A stretch of 64,000 bases of DNA from Halalkalicoccus sp. CGA53 (GTDB lineage: Archaea; Halobacteriota; Halobacteria; Halobacteriales; Halalkalicoccaceae). The stretch is taken from positions 682,001 to 746,000 of the forward strand of contig NZ_CP144125.1 of NCBI RefSeq assembly GCF_036429475.1, in the 5' to 3' direction. The translations under genes were made by a program, and so were the position numbers. This document shows, piece by piece, positions 20,710 through 29,707 of the stretch (position 1 is the stretch's first letter; each line of letters starts with the position of its first letter). Under the pieces are notes generated by a model. That model was not told where the DNA came from and searched no databases. It was given only the letters and a program-made list of their open reading frames with translations.

Positions 20710-21936
20710 CTATCGCTCGGGCTGGAACGACGGCTCGATCGGCAGATCGATCCGGAGGAACAGGGGGACGGCGACGAGCGCGATCAGCGCCTCCATCGCG
20801 GCGACGACGAGAAAGGCGGTGAGGTAGCCGAACGTACCTGCCACGGTTCCCCCCACGAGAAAGCCGGTGAGGAAGCCGAGGCTGCCCGCGACGTTGAAGC
20901 CGGCCATCGCGGTGCCGCGCTCGTCGTCGTCCGCGAGGTCGGTGACGAGCGCCATCGTCGCGGGGGCCATGAACGCGCCGAGGACCCCCACGAGGACCAT
21001 CCCGGCGCCCGCCAGCACGAGGGAGGGGGCGAGGCCGACGAACGCGATCGCGCCGCCGTAGCAGACCGAGCCAACGACGATCGGGATCGTCCGGCCGATC
21101 CGGTCCGAGAGTATCCCCATCGGGAACTGCAACAGCGCGAAGGGGACGAAGAAGAGCGCCAGGACGACCCCCGTCTCGGCGGGGTCCAGCCCGAACACCT
21201 CCCGGAAGTAGAACACGCCGGTGAGCGAGAAGAAGCCCGCGGTCAGCCGGTCGACGAAGCCGAACGTGTAGGGGAGCGCGAGCGTCGGTGTTCGCGAGAG
21301 CCCGGCGAGGACCTCCCGAACGCCACTCCGCCGGGAGGCTGGCGCTCGATCGGTGACCAGCGCGAGCAGCGGAACGACCGCGAGCAAGAGGACGCCGGCA
21401 GCGAGCAGCGGGGCGAGCGGGGTGAGCGAGGCGAGTTGACCGCCGACCGGTGCGCCGCTCGCGGTGCCGAGGCCGATCGCGAGGCCGGCTGCTCCCATGT
21501 TCGCACCCCTCCCGCCCGGGAGGTCCATCAGCATCGTGATCGCGAGCGAGAACGCGGCGATCGTGAACGCACCCTGGACGAACCGGACGACGAGCACGCT
21601 CGTGAACCCGAGTTCGACGCCGGCGGGCGGGAGCAGCGCGAGCAGGAGGTAGCCAGCCGCCCCGCCCAGCGCGCCGATCGCGACGAACGGCACCCTCCTC
21701 TCGACGCGATCGGAGAGCGCCCCCCAGAGCCCGGCGAAGAGGACGAAGCCAGCGAACTCGCTCACCAGGAACCACATACTCGGGTCGAGGTCGGTACTCG
21801 CACCGAGCGCGGCGACGATCTCGGCGATGCCGGGGTAGAGCAGCACCTGCGCGAGCAGGACGGCGAAGATGACGCTCGCGAGGACGGCTCGATCGCGACT
21901 CGTCCGCGACACGGAGACCACGTCCGAAGTAGTCAC
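20710..21936 (-). CDS. MFS transporter (multidrug/sugar-type)
   Basis: 408 residues, about twelve hydrophobic helices. The MFS loop 2-3 motif appears as GALSDRVERR (about 72-81) and again in the second half as GILSDRIGRTIP; the helix 5 stretch GLAIGLGTASGAPVGGQLA resembles the proton-antiporter motif C of drug exporters. The substrate is not readable. The start ATG at 21936 is the first in the frame and is followed by a short hydrophilic tail before helix 1. Confidence 0.87.
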   Translation of the reverse strand: MTTSDVVSVSRTSRDRAVLASVIFAVLLAQVLLYPGIAEIVAALGASTDLDPSMWFLVSEFAGFVLFAGLWGALSDRVERRVPFVAIGALGGAAGYLLLALLPPAGVELGFTSVLVVRFVQGAFTIAAFSLAITMLMDLPGGRGANMGAAGLAIGLGTASGAPVGGQLASLTPLAPLLAAGVLLLAVVPLLALVTDRAPASRRSGVREVLAGLSRTPTLALPYTFGFVDRLTAGFFSLTGVFYFREVFGLDPAETGVVLALFFVPFALLQFPMGILSDRIGRTIPIVVGSVCYGGAIAFVGLAPSLVLAGAGMVLVGVLGAFMAPATMALVTDLADDDERGTAMAGFNVAGSLGFLTGFLVGGTVAGTFGYLTAFLVVAAMEALIALVAVPLFLRIDLPIEPSFQPER

Positions 21937-21969
21937 CGGGCGGGGATAATTCGTGTGTTCTCTCGAGCG

Positions 21970-23187
21970 CTACTCGATCGGGACGACCTGCACGCCCGCG
22001 CGTGTCTCCAGCTCGCTACCTTCGGTGACGACGACCGGAACGACGCCGTCGATCGCGGCGGCCGCCGCCCGGCCGACGGCCTCGTCGACGTCCCCCTCGG
22101 CGACCGCGACGGCCAACCCCACCGGCCAGGCGGCGACCCGGAACGCGACCCCCTCGCCCTCGGTCACGGCCCCCTCATCGAACGCCGATTCGAGGCGCGC
22201 CCGGACCCGTTCGACGAGTTCGTCAGGATCGTCACCCGGGCCGTCGTCCTCCCCGCCGTTCCCGTCGCCCCTCTCGACGGGGGTCAACTCGCCGTGGACC
22301 TCTTCGACCGTTCGCATCGGGACGCCGAGCGTCGCCTCGTCGCTCCCGGCGAACAGCAGGCTCGCGGCGCGAAACCCCTCACCTTCCAGCACGCCGATGA
22401 GGCTGCCCGAGTCGCCGCCGGCGCTCAACGGGCCGTAGATATCGAGGCCCTCGAACGTGACTGGCCGATCGAAGAAGCCGCCGACCTCGATCCGGCCGTC
22501 GACGCCGCGGAGGTCGCCCGTCGTCACGCCCGTCGTCCGGCCGCCCTTGGTGAACTCCTCGTCCTCGTCGATGTCCGCCTCCGTCCAGCCGACGAGCGCC
22601 CCCACGCCGAGGATCTCGTCGTCGATATCGCCGGGGTCGATCGCGACGAGCGCGCTGTCGGACTCGTTCGGCTCGTCCTCTCTCACCTCGCTCCACCCGA
22701 CGAGTTCGCCGATCGCGTCTCCCTCGTCCCCGCCGTCCGCGACGCCGGGCTGGAGGAACGCGTCACCCTCCTCGGCGACCTCCACCGGGGCGGCGACGTG
22801 GGCGTTGGTGAGCACGACCGTCTCGCCGCCCTCGGTCTCTAACGCCGTGGAACCCATCGTCCCCGTGGTGATCTCGGGGTGTCCGCCCGAAACGCCGCCG
22901 GGTGCGGGCCTGAGACGCCCCTGTCTGTCGCGTTCCTCGACGACGGCCTGGACCGTCACGTCGCCGACCTGCTGGACGTCGGTCCGTACCGTTACGCCGT
23001 CGAGGTCGATCGTCTCCGGGATCCGGTCGTCCGGATCGAGCTGTGCGTCGGGGACCTTCTCCTTCACGAGCACGACCAGACAGGTCTCGTCCGTCTTGCA
23101 ACCCTGCTCGCGGCGCTTTCCGATACAGGTGCCGATCACGTGCGGGAGCGCCTCGAGTCGCTCTCTGACCTCGCGCGGGACGTCCAT
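21970..23187 (-). CDS. Intracellular trypsin-fold serine protease-like protein
   Basis: 405 residues with no signal peptide (MDVPREVRERLEALPHVIG). After a region with VIGTCIGKRREQG and VLVKEKVPDAQL, a chymotrypsin-like domain spans about 105-300: LTNAHVAAP gives His130, ESDSALVAI gives Asp177, and SAGGDSGSLIGV gives Ser260, so the whole triad is present. A C-terminal domain (about 315-405) is separated by a Gly/Asp-rich linker. Domain order resembles the plant NAL1-like and bacterial cytosolic trypsin-fold proteins as I remember them. Whether it cleaves proteins is untested. It diverges from the membrane gene at 23268. Confidence 0.8.
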   Translation of the reverse strand: MDVPREVRERLEALPHVIGTCIGKRREQGCKTDETCLVVLVKEKVPDAQLDPDDRIPETIDLDGVTVRTDVQQVGDVTVQAVVEERDRQGRLRPAPGGVSGGHPEITTGTMGSTALETEGGETVVLTNAHVAAPVEVAEEGDAFLQPGVADGGDEGDAIGELVGWSEVREDEPNESDSALVAIDPGDIDDEILGVGALVGWTEADIDEDEEFTKGGRTTGVTTGDLRGVDGRIEVGGFFDRPVTFEGLDIYGPLSAGGDSGSLIGVLEGEGFRAASLLFAGSDEATLGVPMRTVEEVHGELTPVERGDGNGGEDDGPGDDPDELVERVRARLESAFDEGAVTEGEGVAFRVAAWPVGLAVAVAEGDVDEAVGRAAAAAIDGVVPVVVTEGSELETRAGVQVVPIE

Positions 23188-23209
23188 GCACGACCGAGGG
23201 CCGCGAGGG

Positions 23210-23216
23210 GCTTAAC
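23210..23216 (-). promoter_or_regulatory. TATA-like element for the serine protease gene
   Basis: On the minus strand GTTAAGC is centred 26 nt upstream of the ATG at 23187, as expected for a leaderless transcript. It shares an 80-bp divergent promoter region with the gene at 23268. Confidence 0.45.
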
Positions 23217-23236
23217 TCACCAGCGTGAGGTGTAAG

Positions 23237-23244
23237 TGTAATAC
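23237..23244 (+). promoter_or_regulatory. TATA-like element for the membrane protein at 23268
   Basis: TGTAATAC is centred about 27 nt upstream of the ATG at 23268, facing away from the protease promoter in the same 80-bp region. Confidence 0.45.
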
Positions 23245-23267
23245 CTCTCGACCTGAACGTACGGTCG

Positions 23268-23963
23268 ATGGACGACGTTTCTGAGGAGCTGCTCGCCCGG
23301 CTCGGGGAGGAGGGTAGCAGGGCTCTCGACGGCCAGCTCGCGACGCTCGACGCGATCGATTCGAAGGCGCACTCGATACTCCAGGTGAACGTCGCGCTCG
23401 CGACGCTCGTCTTCACCGCGCTCGCCGTTCCGGCGGGTTTCGACGGGGACGCCACCGCCGGGTTCGCCAACGCCTACACGCTCGCGGGGTTTCTCGCCCT
23501 CACGCTCTCGGCAGCGCTCGCCGGCCTGCTCTACACCGCCACCAGTCGGTACGGCGGGCTCGGACCCGACGCGCTCGACCGGACGATCGAGGACGGCCTC
23601 TCCGGGCCCGAGTTCGACGCTCGCCTCGTCGCCAGCTACGCCGCGTGGCTCCGCGCGAACCGACGGACGAACGCGAGGAAGGCACCGCTGGTCACCCTCT
23701 CGGTCCTGCTGCTCGTGATCGCGATCGCCGGTCTCGGTCTCGGCGCCGTCGAGGCGCTCCGAACGGTCACCCTCCCGTTGCTCCTCTCGACGGCCCTCGG
23801 GCTCTCGGCGCTCGCCGCCGTCTCCGGGCTCCCGCGCCAACTCTCGCGCTGGCGCCGCGTCCGCGCGGGCGCATCGGTCGCCGACGTACCCGAGACGGCG
23901 CTCGTCGCCGAGTACGAGCCGTTCGGCGGCCTCCAGACGGGCGTCGACGCCGAGCTGGAGTGA
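23268..23963 (+). CDS. Four-helix membrane protein, SLATT/Pycsar-effector-like layout
   Basis: 231 residues. A hydrophilic helix at the N-terminus (EELLARLGEEGSRALDGQLATLDAIDSKAHSILQVN) leads into two hydrophobic helices (about 38-60 and 70-90), a cytoplasmic loop, then a second pair (about 143-165 and 168-188) and a basic-acidic tail. The 'AIDSKAHSILQVN' entry into the first helix resembles the start of SLATT and related membrane effector domains, which often act with nucleotide-signalling systems. No sensor or nucleotide cyclase gene is adjacent, so the assignment is only a resemblance. Confidence 0.6.
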   Translation: MDDVSEELLARLGEEGSRALDGQLATLDAIDSKAHSILQVNVALATLVFTALAVPAGFDGDATAGFANAYTLAGFLALTLSAALAGLLYTATSRYGGLGPDALDRTIEDGLSGPEFDARLVASYAAWLRANRRTNARKAPLVTLSVLLLVIAIAGLGLGAVEALRTVTLPLLLSTALGLSALAAVSGLPRQLSRWRRVRAGASVADVPETALVAEYEPFGGLQTGVDAELE

Positions 23964-23989
23964 ACGAGCGAGAATTGCCGTTATTGCTG

Positions 23990-23997
23990 GTTATATC
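23990..23997 (+). promoter_or_regulatory. TATA box for metY-metX
   Basis: GTTATATC is centred about 30 nt upstream of the ATG at 24024. A second AT-rich word, GCTATATG at 24006-24013, is too close to the start to be the main box. Confidence 0.5.
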
Positions 23998-24023
23998 TCC
24001 ACCGGGCTATATGCACCACATAC

Positions 24024-25352
24024 ATGACCGACTGGGGGCCGTCCACGCGGAGTGTCCACGAGGGGAGCGAGGCCGACCCCACGACGGGCGCGCGAGCGCC
24101 GCCGATCTACCAGACCACCTCCTACCGGTTCGAGAGCGCCGACCGTGCGGCCGCCCGCTACGCGCTACGCGAACCCGGTGACGTCTACTCCCGGCTGGGC
24201 AACCCGACCGTGAGAGCGCTCGAACGCCGCCTCGCGTCGCTCGAAGGCGGGGCCGACGCCGTCGTCACCGCCTCGGGGATGGCCGCATTCGACGCCGCCT
24301 GTCTCGTGCTCTGTCGACAGGGGTCGAACGTCGTGACCTCCTCCGCGATCTACGGCGGTACGACCGCCTACCTGAACCACGTCGCCACGAAGCGAGGGAT
24401 CGAACCCCGGTTCGTCGACCCGCTGGAGTACGACGAGTACGAGGCAGCGATCGACACCGACACCGCGTTCGTCCACTGCGAGACGATCGGTAACCCGGCG
24501 CTGGTCACGCCGGATCTCGAACGGATCGCGGAGATCGCTCATCGGAACGATACGCCGCTGTTCGTCGACAACACGTTCGCCACGCCGCACCTCTGCCGGC
24601 CGACCGAACACGGGGCGGATCTCGTCTGGGAGTCGACGACGAAGTGGCTCCACGGCTCCGGGACGACCGTCGGGGGCGCGCTGATCGATTCCGGAGGATT
24701 CGAGTGGGACCCGGAGCGGTATCCCGAACTCGCAGGCGAGAACCCCGCCTACCCGGACACGGACTTCAGCCGCGACTTCCCCGACGCGCCGGTCGCCGCC
24801 GCCGCCCGGTTCCGGTCGCTGCGCGCGCTCGGGGGGTGTCAGTCGCCGTTCGACGCCTGGGTCACGGCACAGGGGATCGAGTCGTTCCCGCTTCGGATGG
24901 ACCGCCACTGCGAGAACGCCCGGATCGTCGCGGAGTACCTCGCCGATCACCCCGACGTGGCGTGGGTCACGTATCCGGGTCTCGAGGACCACCCGACCCA
25001 CGAGAACGCCCGACGATACCTCTCGGATTTCGGGGGGATGATCGCGTTCGGGCTCGAGGGCGCCGACGGGTCCGACCCGTCCGCTCGTGGGACGTCGTCC
25101 GGCGGGGGGTACGACGCCGGCCGTCGCTTCTGCGAGTCGGTCGAGCTGGCGAGCTTCCTCGCGAACATCGGCGACGCGAAGACGCTCGTCATCCACCCGG
25201 CGAGCACGACCCATGCACAGCTCTCGGAGGACGAACAGCGCGCGAGCGGCGTCACGCCCGACATGATCCGGCTCTCGGTCGGGATCGAGGATCCGGAGGA
25301 CATCCTGGAGGATCTGGAGCGGGCGATCGACCGGGCGGCGGGGGTACGATGA
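24024..25352 (+). CDS. metY: O-acetylhomoserine sulfhydrylase / Cys-Met metabolism PLP enzyme
   Basis: 442 residues. The Cys/Met metabolism PLP family is clear: [19 protein letters not shown] at the N-terminus, YSRLGNPT near 55-62, [14 protein letters not shown], and [15 protein letters not shown] with the PLP Lys at 207. Together with the next gene it should make homocysteine from O-acetylhomoserine and sulfide in methionine synthesis. The immediate coupling to metX favours the sulfhydrylase reading over cystathionine gamma-synthase, which cannot be fully excluded. The length includes a short Gly/Ser-rich insertion near residue 360 ([13 protein letters not shown]). Confidence 0.9.
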   Translation: MTDWGPSTRSVHEGSEADPTTGARAPPIYQTTSYRFESADRAAARYALREPGDVYSRLGNPTVRALERRLASLEGGADAVVTASGMAAFDAACLVLCRQGSNVVTSSAIYGGTTAYLNHVATKRGIEPRFVDPLEYDEYEAAIDTDTAFVHCETIGNPALVTPDLERIAEIAHRNDTPLFVDNTFATPHLCRPTEHGADLVWESTTKWLHGSGTTVGGALIDSGGFEWDPERYPELAGENPAYPDTDFSRDFPDAPVAAAARFRSLRALGGCQSPFDAWVTAQGIESFPLRMDRHCENARIVAEYLADHPDVAWVTYPGLEDHPTHENARRYLSDFGGMIAFGLEGADGSDPSARGTSSGGGYDAGRRFCESVELASFLANIGDAKTLVIHPASTTHAQLSEDEQRASGVTPDMIRLSVGIEDPEDILEDLERAIDRAAGVR

Positions 25353-26542
25353 CAGCTCACGAGGCCGAGACCGTCTCGCTCGGCGAGTTCACCTTCGAGT
25401 GTGGCGAGTCGCTTTCCGACCTGGAGATCGCTTACGAGGCCTACGGCGAGTTCGACGGCGACAACGCAGTCCTGGTTTGTCACGCGCTCACCGGCAGCCA
25501 GCAGGTCGCCGCGCGGAGCCCGCGGGACCAGGCGACCGGCTGGTGGTCGGACGTGGTCGGGCCGGGGAAGGCGATCGACACGGGGAGGTACTACGTCGTC
25601 TGTGCGAACGTCCCCGGCTCCTGTTACGGCTCCTCGGGGCCGGAGAGCGAGGATCCGGAGACGGGCGAGCCCTTCGGTACCGAGTTCCCGCCGGTGACGG
25701 TCGCGGACTGGACGCGCGCACAGCGCCTGCTGCTCGACCACCTCGGCGTCGGTCGGCTGCACGCCGTCGTCGGGGGGAGCGTCGGCGGGATGAACGTCCT
25801 CGAGTGGGGGAAACGCTACCCGGACGACGTCCGCCGGCTGATCCCGGTGGCGACCGCCGCTCGCCTCGACGCGCAGTGTCTCGGGCTGAACGCGGTCGCC
25901 CGCCGGGCGATCACCTCCGACGCGAACTGGAACGGCGGGGAGTACTACGGCGACGAGCACCCGGAGGACGGCCTCGCGCTCGCGCGCCAGCTCGGCCACC
26001 TGATGTACCTCTCGAAGTCGTCGATGGAGGCGAAGTTCGGCCGGCGCGCGGCCGGCCGCGACGCGCTGCGAGACGCGTTTCCCGCCGACTCGGCGGCGAA
26101 CTTCTTCCCGTACCGCGACGTCGAGTCGTACCTCGACTACCAGGCCACCAAGTTCGTCGACCGCTTCGACGCGAACTCGTATCTCTACCTCACGCGCGCG
26201 ATGGACAACTACGACCTCGCCGCCGGCTACGAGGACGACGCCGACGCGCTCGCCGCCTTCACCGGCGAGACGCTCGTCCTCTCTTTCACCGGCGACTGGC
26301 ACTTTACGACCGAGCAGGCCGAGACGCTCGCGGAAGCGCTGCGGGAGACCGACTCGCCCGTCGCACACCACGTGATCGAGTCCGACCACGGCCACGACGC
26401 CTTCCTCGTCGAGCCGGAGAAGGTCGGCCCGCCGATCGCCGACTTCCTCGCCGACGGCGTCCGCGGTCGATCCGTGACTGATACCGTCGAGAGCTCGACG
26501 GCCGAGTACGCACCGGTCCACACGAGCCTCTTCTCGGACTGA
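25349..26542 (+). CDS. metX: Homoserine O-acetyltransferase
   Basis: 397 residues of the alpha/beta-hydrolase acyltransferase family. It transfers acetyl from acetyl-CoA to homoserine. The nucleophile elbow is GGSVGGMN with Ser144; the more usual form is GGSMGG, a conservative change. The catalytic Asp is in [11 protein letters not shown] and the His in [19 protein letters not shown] and the [12 protein letters not shown] loop are family features. The ATG overlaps the metY stop (ATGA), showing translational coupling. serB converges only 15 bp downstream. Confidence 0.95.
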   Translation: MTAHEAETVSLGEFTFECGESLSDLEIAYEAYGEFDGDNAVLVCHALTGSQQVAARSPRDQATGWWSDVVGPGKAIDTGRYYVVCANVPGSCYGSSGPESEDPETGEPFGTEFPPVTVADWTRAQRLLLDHLGVGRLHAVVGGSVGGMNVLEWGKRYPDDVRRLIPVATAARLDAQCLGLNAVARRAITSDANWNGGEYYGDEHPEDGLALARQLGHLMYLSKSSMEAKFGRRAAGRDALRDAFPADSAANFFPYRDVESYLDYQATKFVDRFDANSYLYLTRAMDNYDLAAGYEDDADALAAFTGETLVLSFTGDWHFTTEQAETLAEALRETDSPVAHHVIESDHGHDAFLVEPEKVGPPIADFLADGVRGRSVTDTVESSTAEYAPVHTSLFSD

Positions 26543-26557
26543 CCTCGGTCCTCGGTA

Positions 26558-27193
26558 CTACAGGACGCCCCGCACCTCGAACAGCGAGAGTAGTTCGGGC
26601 ATCGACTCCACGACGACGCCGCAGTGGGGTTCGACGGCGGGTTTCGGTTCGAACCCGATCGAGAGGCCGGCGACGCGCAGCATCGGGAGGTCGTTCGCCC
26701 CGTCGCCGACTGCGACCGTCTCCTCCATCGGGATTTCGAACTCCGCGGCGACCTCGCGAAGCGCGTCGTCCTTCGTTCCCTCGATCAGCGGGCCCTCGAC
26801 CTCGCCGGTGAGCTCCCCCCCGTCTACCGGCAGCCGGTTCGCGACGATCCTGTCCACCGAGACGCCCTCGCTGGCGAGCGCGCGCTCGACGCCCCGTTCG
26901 AAGCCGCCGGTCAGGATCGCCGTCGGAACGTCCGCCTCGGAGAGCGCGCGGAGCACCTCCGCCGCGTCCTCCCGGAGGACGACGCGGTCGTAGGCGGCTT
27001 CGGCCTCCGACTCGGGGAGGCCGGCGAGCAGCGCCGCCCGCTCGCGCAGGCTCTCGGCGTAGCCGATCTCGTCGTTCATCGCCCGGTTCGTGATCTCGGC
27101 CATCTCGTCGGCGACGCCCTCCCGCTCGCCCAGGAGGACCGTCATCTCCGACTCGGAGAGCGTCCCGTCGAAATCGAAGGCGACGAGGCTCAT
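26558..27193 (-). CDS. serB: Phosphoserine phosphatase
   Basis: 211 residues, HAD superfamily. It removes phosphate from O-phosphoserine in the last step of serine synthesis. DFDGTLSESE puts the nucleophile Asp at 7 and the acid/base Asp at 9; AILTGGF gives motif II Thr; VAVGDGANDLPML holds the motif III/IV aspartates, and the Lys in EGTKDDAL fits motif III. The SerB-type cap is the helical segment at about 15-75. serA, encoding the first enzyme, is 2.5 kb away on the other strand. Confidence 0.9.
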   Translation of the reverse strand: MSLVAFDFDGTLSESEMTVLLGEREGVADEMAEITNRAMNDEIGYAESLRERAALLAGLPESEAEAAYDRVVLREDAAEVLRALSEADVPTAILTGGFERGVERALASEGVSVDRIVANRLPVDGGELTGEVEGPLIEGTKDDALREVAAEFEIPMEETVAVGDGANDLPMLRVAGLSIGFEPKPAVEPHCGVVVESMPELLSLFEVRGVL

Positions 27194-27328
27194 TACAGAC
27201 CGTTTCGGTTCCGGTGGCTTTGCTGTTCGGGTTTCTGGTCCTCCGGCCGTGCGCGAGAGCGTCCTCGAAAAGCGTCGCGTGGTCTGGTCGGTCGTGATCT
27301 CGAAGAAGGGAGGAGTTCGTGTCGCGGA

Positions 27329-28033
27329 TCAGTCGGCGGGTCGGGCGACCGGGGGTTCGACGGGGCTCTCGTCGGCCACGACGTCGATCGTACGGGTCTC
27401 ACCGACGGCCTGACCGAACAGCCGGGCTGCCGCGACCGAGACGTAGAACATCACGAAGACGCTCGCGAGCGTCCCGGCGACGGGAATGACGTTCATCATC
27501 GTCGCGAGGAACGTCCCGGCACCGAGGACGATCCCGGCTCGGACCCAGCCAGCGACGTACCGGCCGTCGAGCAGGATGGGTCTGAGTGCCGCGACCTCGA
27601 AGGCGGCACCCAGTCTGCCGGCGGTCGCGTAGATCGTCAGCGCTGCGGGGATCGCGTAGACCCCCAGCGCGACGAGCGCTAGTCCGCCCATCACGATCGG
27701 GGCGAACGCGGCCCAGCCGGCCGCCTCGCCGATCCCGAACGCCGCCGCGAACAGCAGGGCGTAGGGGATTCCGACGTAGGCGAGGACGACGGCGATCGCT
27801 TTCAGACCGTCAGTAGCGAGCTGCCCCCACGCGTCGAATCGCGGGAGTTCATCGTCGCCCACCGCGCCGCCTCCAAGGACGCGCACTGTGTATCCCGTGA
27901 GGAGGACTGCGGGAAGGACGAGCAGGCTCAAGAGCGTGAGAGCGCCGCCGATCGCGATCGTCCGCACTGCGTGTTCGGGCCGACGCGGGTAGTTCAGTGC
28001 GTCGAGTATCGTGTTTATGAGGTTCTGTGCCAT
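27329..28033 (-). CDS. DUF4013 family membrane protein
   Basis: 234 residues, six or so hydrophobic segments. The order LNYPRRPEHAVRTIAIGGALTLLSLLVLPAVLLTGYTVRVL, then ELPRFDAWGQLATDGLKAIAVVLAYVGIPY, is the signature of DUF4013, a widespread archaeal membrane family of unknown function. The C-terminal tail is proline- and acid-rich. It stands alone between serB and the amidohydrolase. Confidence 0.82.
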   Translation of the reverse strand: MAQNLINTILDALNYPRRPEHAVRTIAIGGALTLLSLLVLPAVLLTGYTVRVLGGGAVGDDELPRFDAWGQLATDGLKAIAVVLAYVGIPYALLFAAAFGIGEAAGWAAFAPIVMGGLALVALGVYAIPAALTIYATAGRLGAAFEVAALRPILLDGRYVAGWVRAGIVLGAGTFLATMMNVIPVAGTLASVFVMFYVSVAAARLFGQAVGETRTIDVVADESPVEPPVARPAD

Positions 28034-28187
28034 AGATGTCTCTTTGCTACGATTCCGGGGATGGCAGGGTCGGATCGTACCGGCCGTGTCAGCGAGGGAA
28101 GTAGTCGAAGGTACAGATCTCCTCCTGAGGTATTAACCGTTGCGAAACACGTGATATCCCGTCACAGCTGGCCCGAGACGACCGATC

Positions 28188-29612
28188 TCAGTACGGCAGC
28201 TCCGAGCGGTCCGCCGGCGGCGTCCCGGTCATCGCCGTCTCGTACTCAGTCTCACCCCGACGTTCCTCGAACTCCTCGCGGGCGGCCGCGAGCGTCGCCG
28301 GGTCCGAGAGCAGGTCGACCGCCGTCGCGGCGACGACGCGGGCAGCGTAGACCGCCGCCTCCCTGCCGAAGTCGCCGCCAGCGGCGACCGCCTGCCAGCT
28401 GTGCGCGGGCGTGCCGACCGGCCAGGTCGGCGCCCTGAACTGTGCCGTCGGGACGACCCAGCTCACGTCCCCGACGTCCGTCGAGTACGGCCCGACCCTC
28501 TCCTCGCCCTCGGTCCGTACCGGCTCGTCCGCCAGCGCCCGTTCGCGAAGTCTCGTTTCGACCTCCCGATCGAGTCCCTGCGCGGCGATCCCGTTCTCCA
28601 CCGTCTCCGGATCGAGCGTCGACTGGAGCTCATCGGCGAACGCGTGGTCGGCCTCGTCGAATCCCACGGAACCGACCGACGTCATCACGTCCTCTACCCG
28701 GTCCGCCAGCGTCTCGTTCGGCAGCAGCCCGTACATGCTGTTGACGAGGTCGACGTCCACCTCGGTCTGCGTCATCATCGCCGCGCCACGGGCGGCGTCC
28801 TCGATCCACTCGGTGAGCCGACCGACCTCCTCTCGGCTCTCCGCCCTGACGTAGTAGAGCCCGCTCGCCTCCGCCGGGACGACGTTCGGCGCGCCCCCGC
28901 CGCCGGTGACGGCGTAGTGGATCCGCGCGGAGTCCGGGACGTGCTCGCGCATGAACTCGATCCCGGTGTCGAACAGGTGGAGCGCATCGAGCCCGCTCCT
29001 GCCCGCCTCCGGGACCGCGGCGGCGTGCGAAGCGGTCCCCTCGTAGATGACGTGCAGTGAGTCCACCGCGAGACAGCTCCCGCGGGTCGCGGAAGCGAGC
29101 CAGCCGGGGTGCCAGCTGATCGCGGCCGAGAGGTCGTCGAACAGCCCCTCGCGAGCCATGTAGACCTTGCCGACGCCGAGTTCCTCGGCGGGCGTCCCGT
29201 AGAACCGGACCCTCCCCTCGATCCCCGCTTCCTCCACCGCCCGCTTCGCGCCGATCGCGCCCCCCAGACTGCCCGCGGCGAAGAGGTTGTGCCCGCAGCC
29301 GTGGCCGGCCGCGCCCGGCTCGATCGGTTCCTTCCGCGCGGAGACGGCCTGTGACATCTCCGGGAGGGCGTCGTACTCGCCGAGGATCCCGATTACGGGT
29401 GTTCCGGAACCGTACTCCGCGACGAACGCGGTCGGCAGGCCGACGACGCCGCGTTCGACCGAGAACCCCTCCTCCTCGAGAATATCGGAGAGCAGTCGGG
29501 CCGACTCGTGTTCTTCGAGACCGAGTTCGGGGTGCTCCCAGAGCTCGTGCGCCACCTCGTAGACGGTCTCTCGGAGCTCCGTTCCGACCTCGACTGCGTC
29601 CTGTGCGCTCAT
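28188..29612 (-). CDS. M20-family amidohydrolase (p-aminobenzoyl-glutamate hydrolase-like)
   Basis: 474 residues from ATG at 29612 (MSAQDAVEVGTELRE). The M20D pattern is visible: HELWEHPELGLEEHESARLL near 20-39, ILGEYDALPEMSQ, AGHGCGHNLFAAGSLG with metal ligands, GTPAEELGVGKVYMAREG, and ISWHPGW. These enzymes hydrolyse amide bonds of aminoacyl or aminobenzoyl-glutamate conjugates; AbgB-like members share the 'PAEELG' and SMYGLLPNET regions. The physiological substrate is unknown. It diverges from serA with 95 bp between the starts. Confidence 0.85.
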   Translation of the reverse strand: MSAQDAVEVGTELRETVYEVAHELWEHPELGLEEHESARLLSDILEEEGFSVERGVVGLPTAFVAEYGSGTPVIGILGEYDALPEMSQAVSARKEPIEPGAAGHGCGHNLFAAGSLGGAIGAKRAVEEAGIEGRVRFYGTPAEELGVGKVYMAREGLFDDLSAAISWHPGWLASATRGSCLAVDSLHVIYEGTASHAAAVPEAGRSGLDALHLFDTGIEFMREHVPDSARIHYAVTGGGGAPNVVPAEASGLYYVRAESREEVGRLTEWIEDAARGAAMMTQTEVDVDLVNSMYGLLPNETLADRVEDVMTSVGSVGFDEADHAFADELQSTLDPETVENGIAAQGLDREVETRLRERALADEPVRTEGEERVGPYSTDVGDVSWVVPTAQFRAPTWPVGTPAHSWQAVAAGGDFGREAAVYAARVVAATAVDLLSDPATLAAAREEFEERRGETEYETAMTGTPPADRSELPY

Positions 29613-29707
29613 GGTCACCGATCGGAGAGGAGTGTGAAATCCGTTCGCCACCCGGCAGCCCCCGCGATGAAGAAAGCGTTAACCCCACTCCGTGGATTGC
29701 TCCGCCC

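Noticed and set aside
20326-22842. 838-codon open frame on the plus strand
   Set aside because: It runs across three well-supported minus-strand genes and has a low-complexity Arg/Glu/Asp composition typical of a shadow frame.
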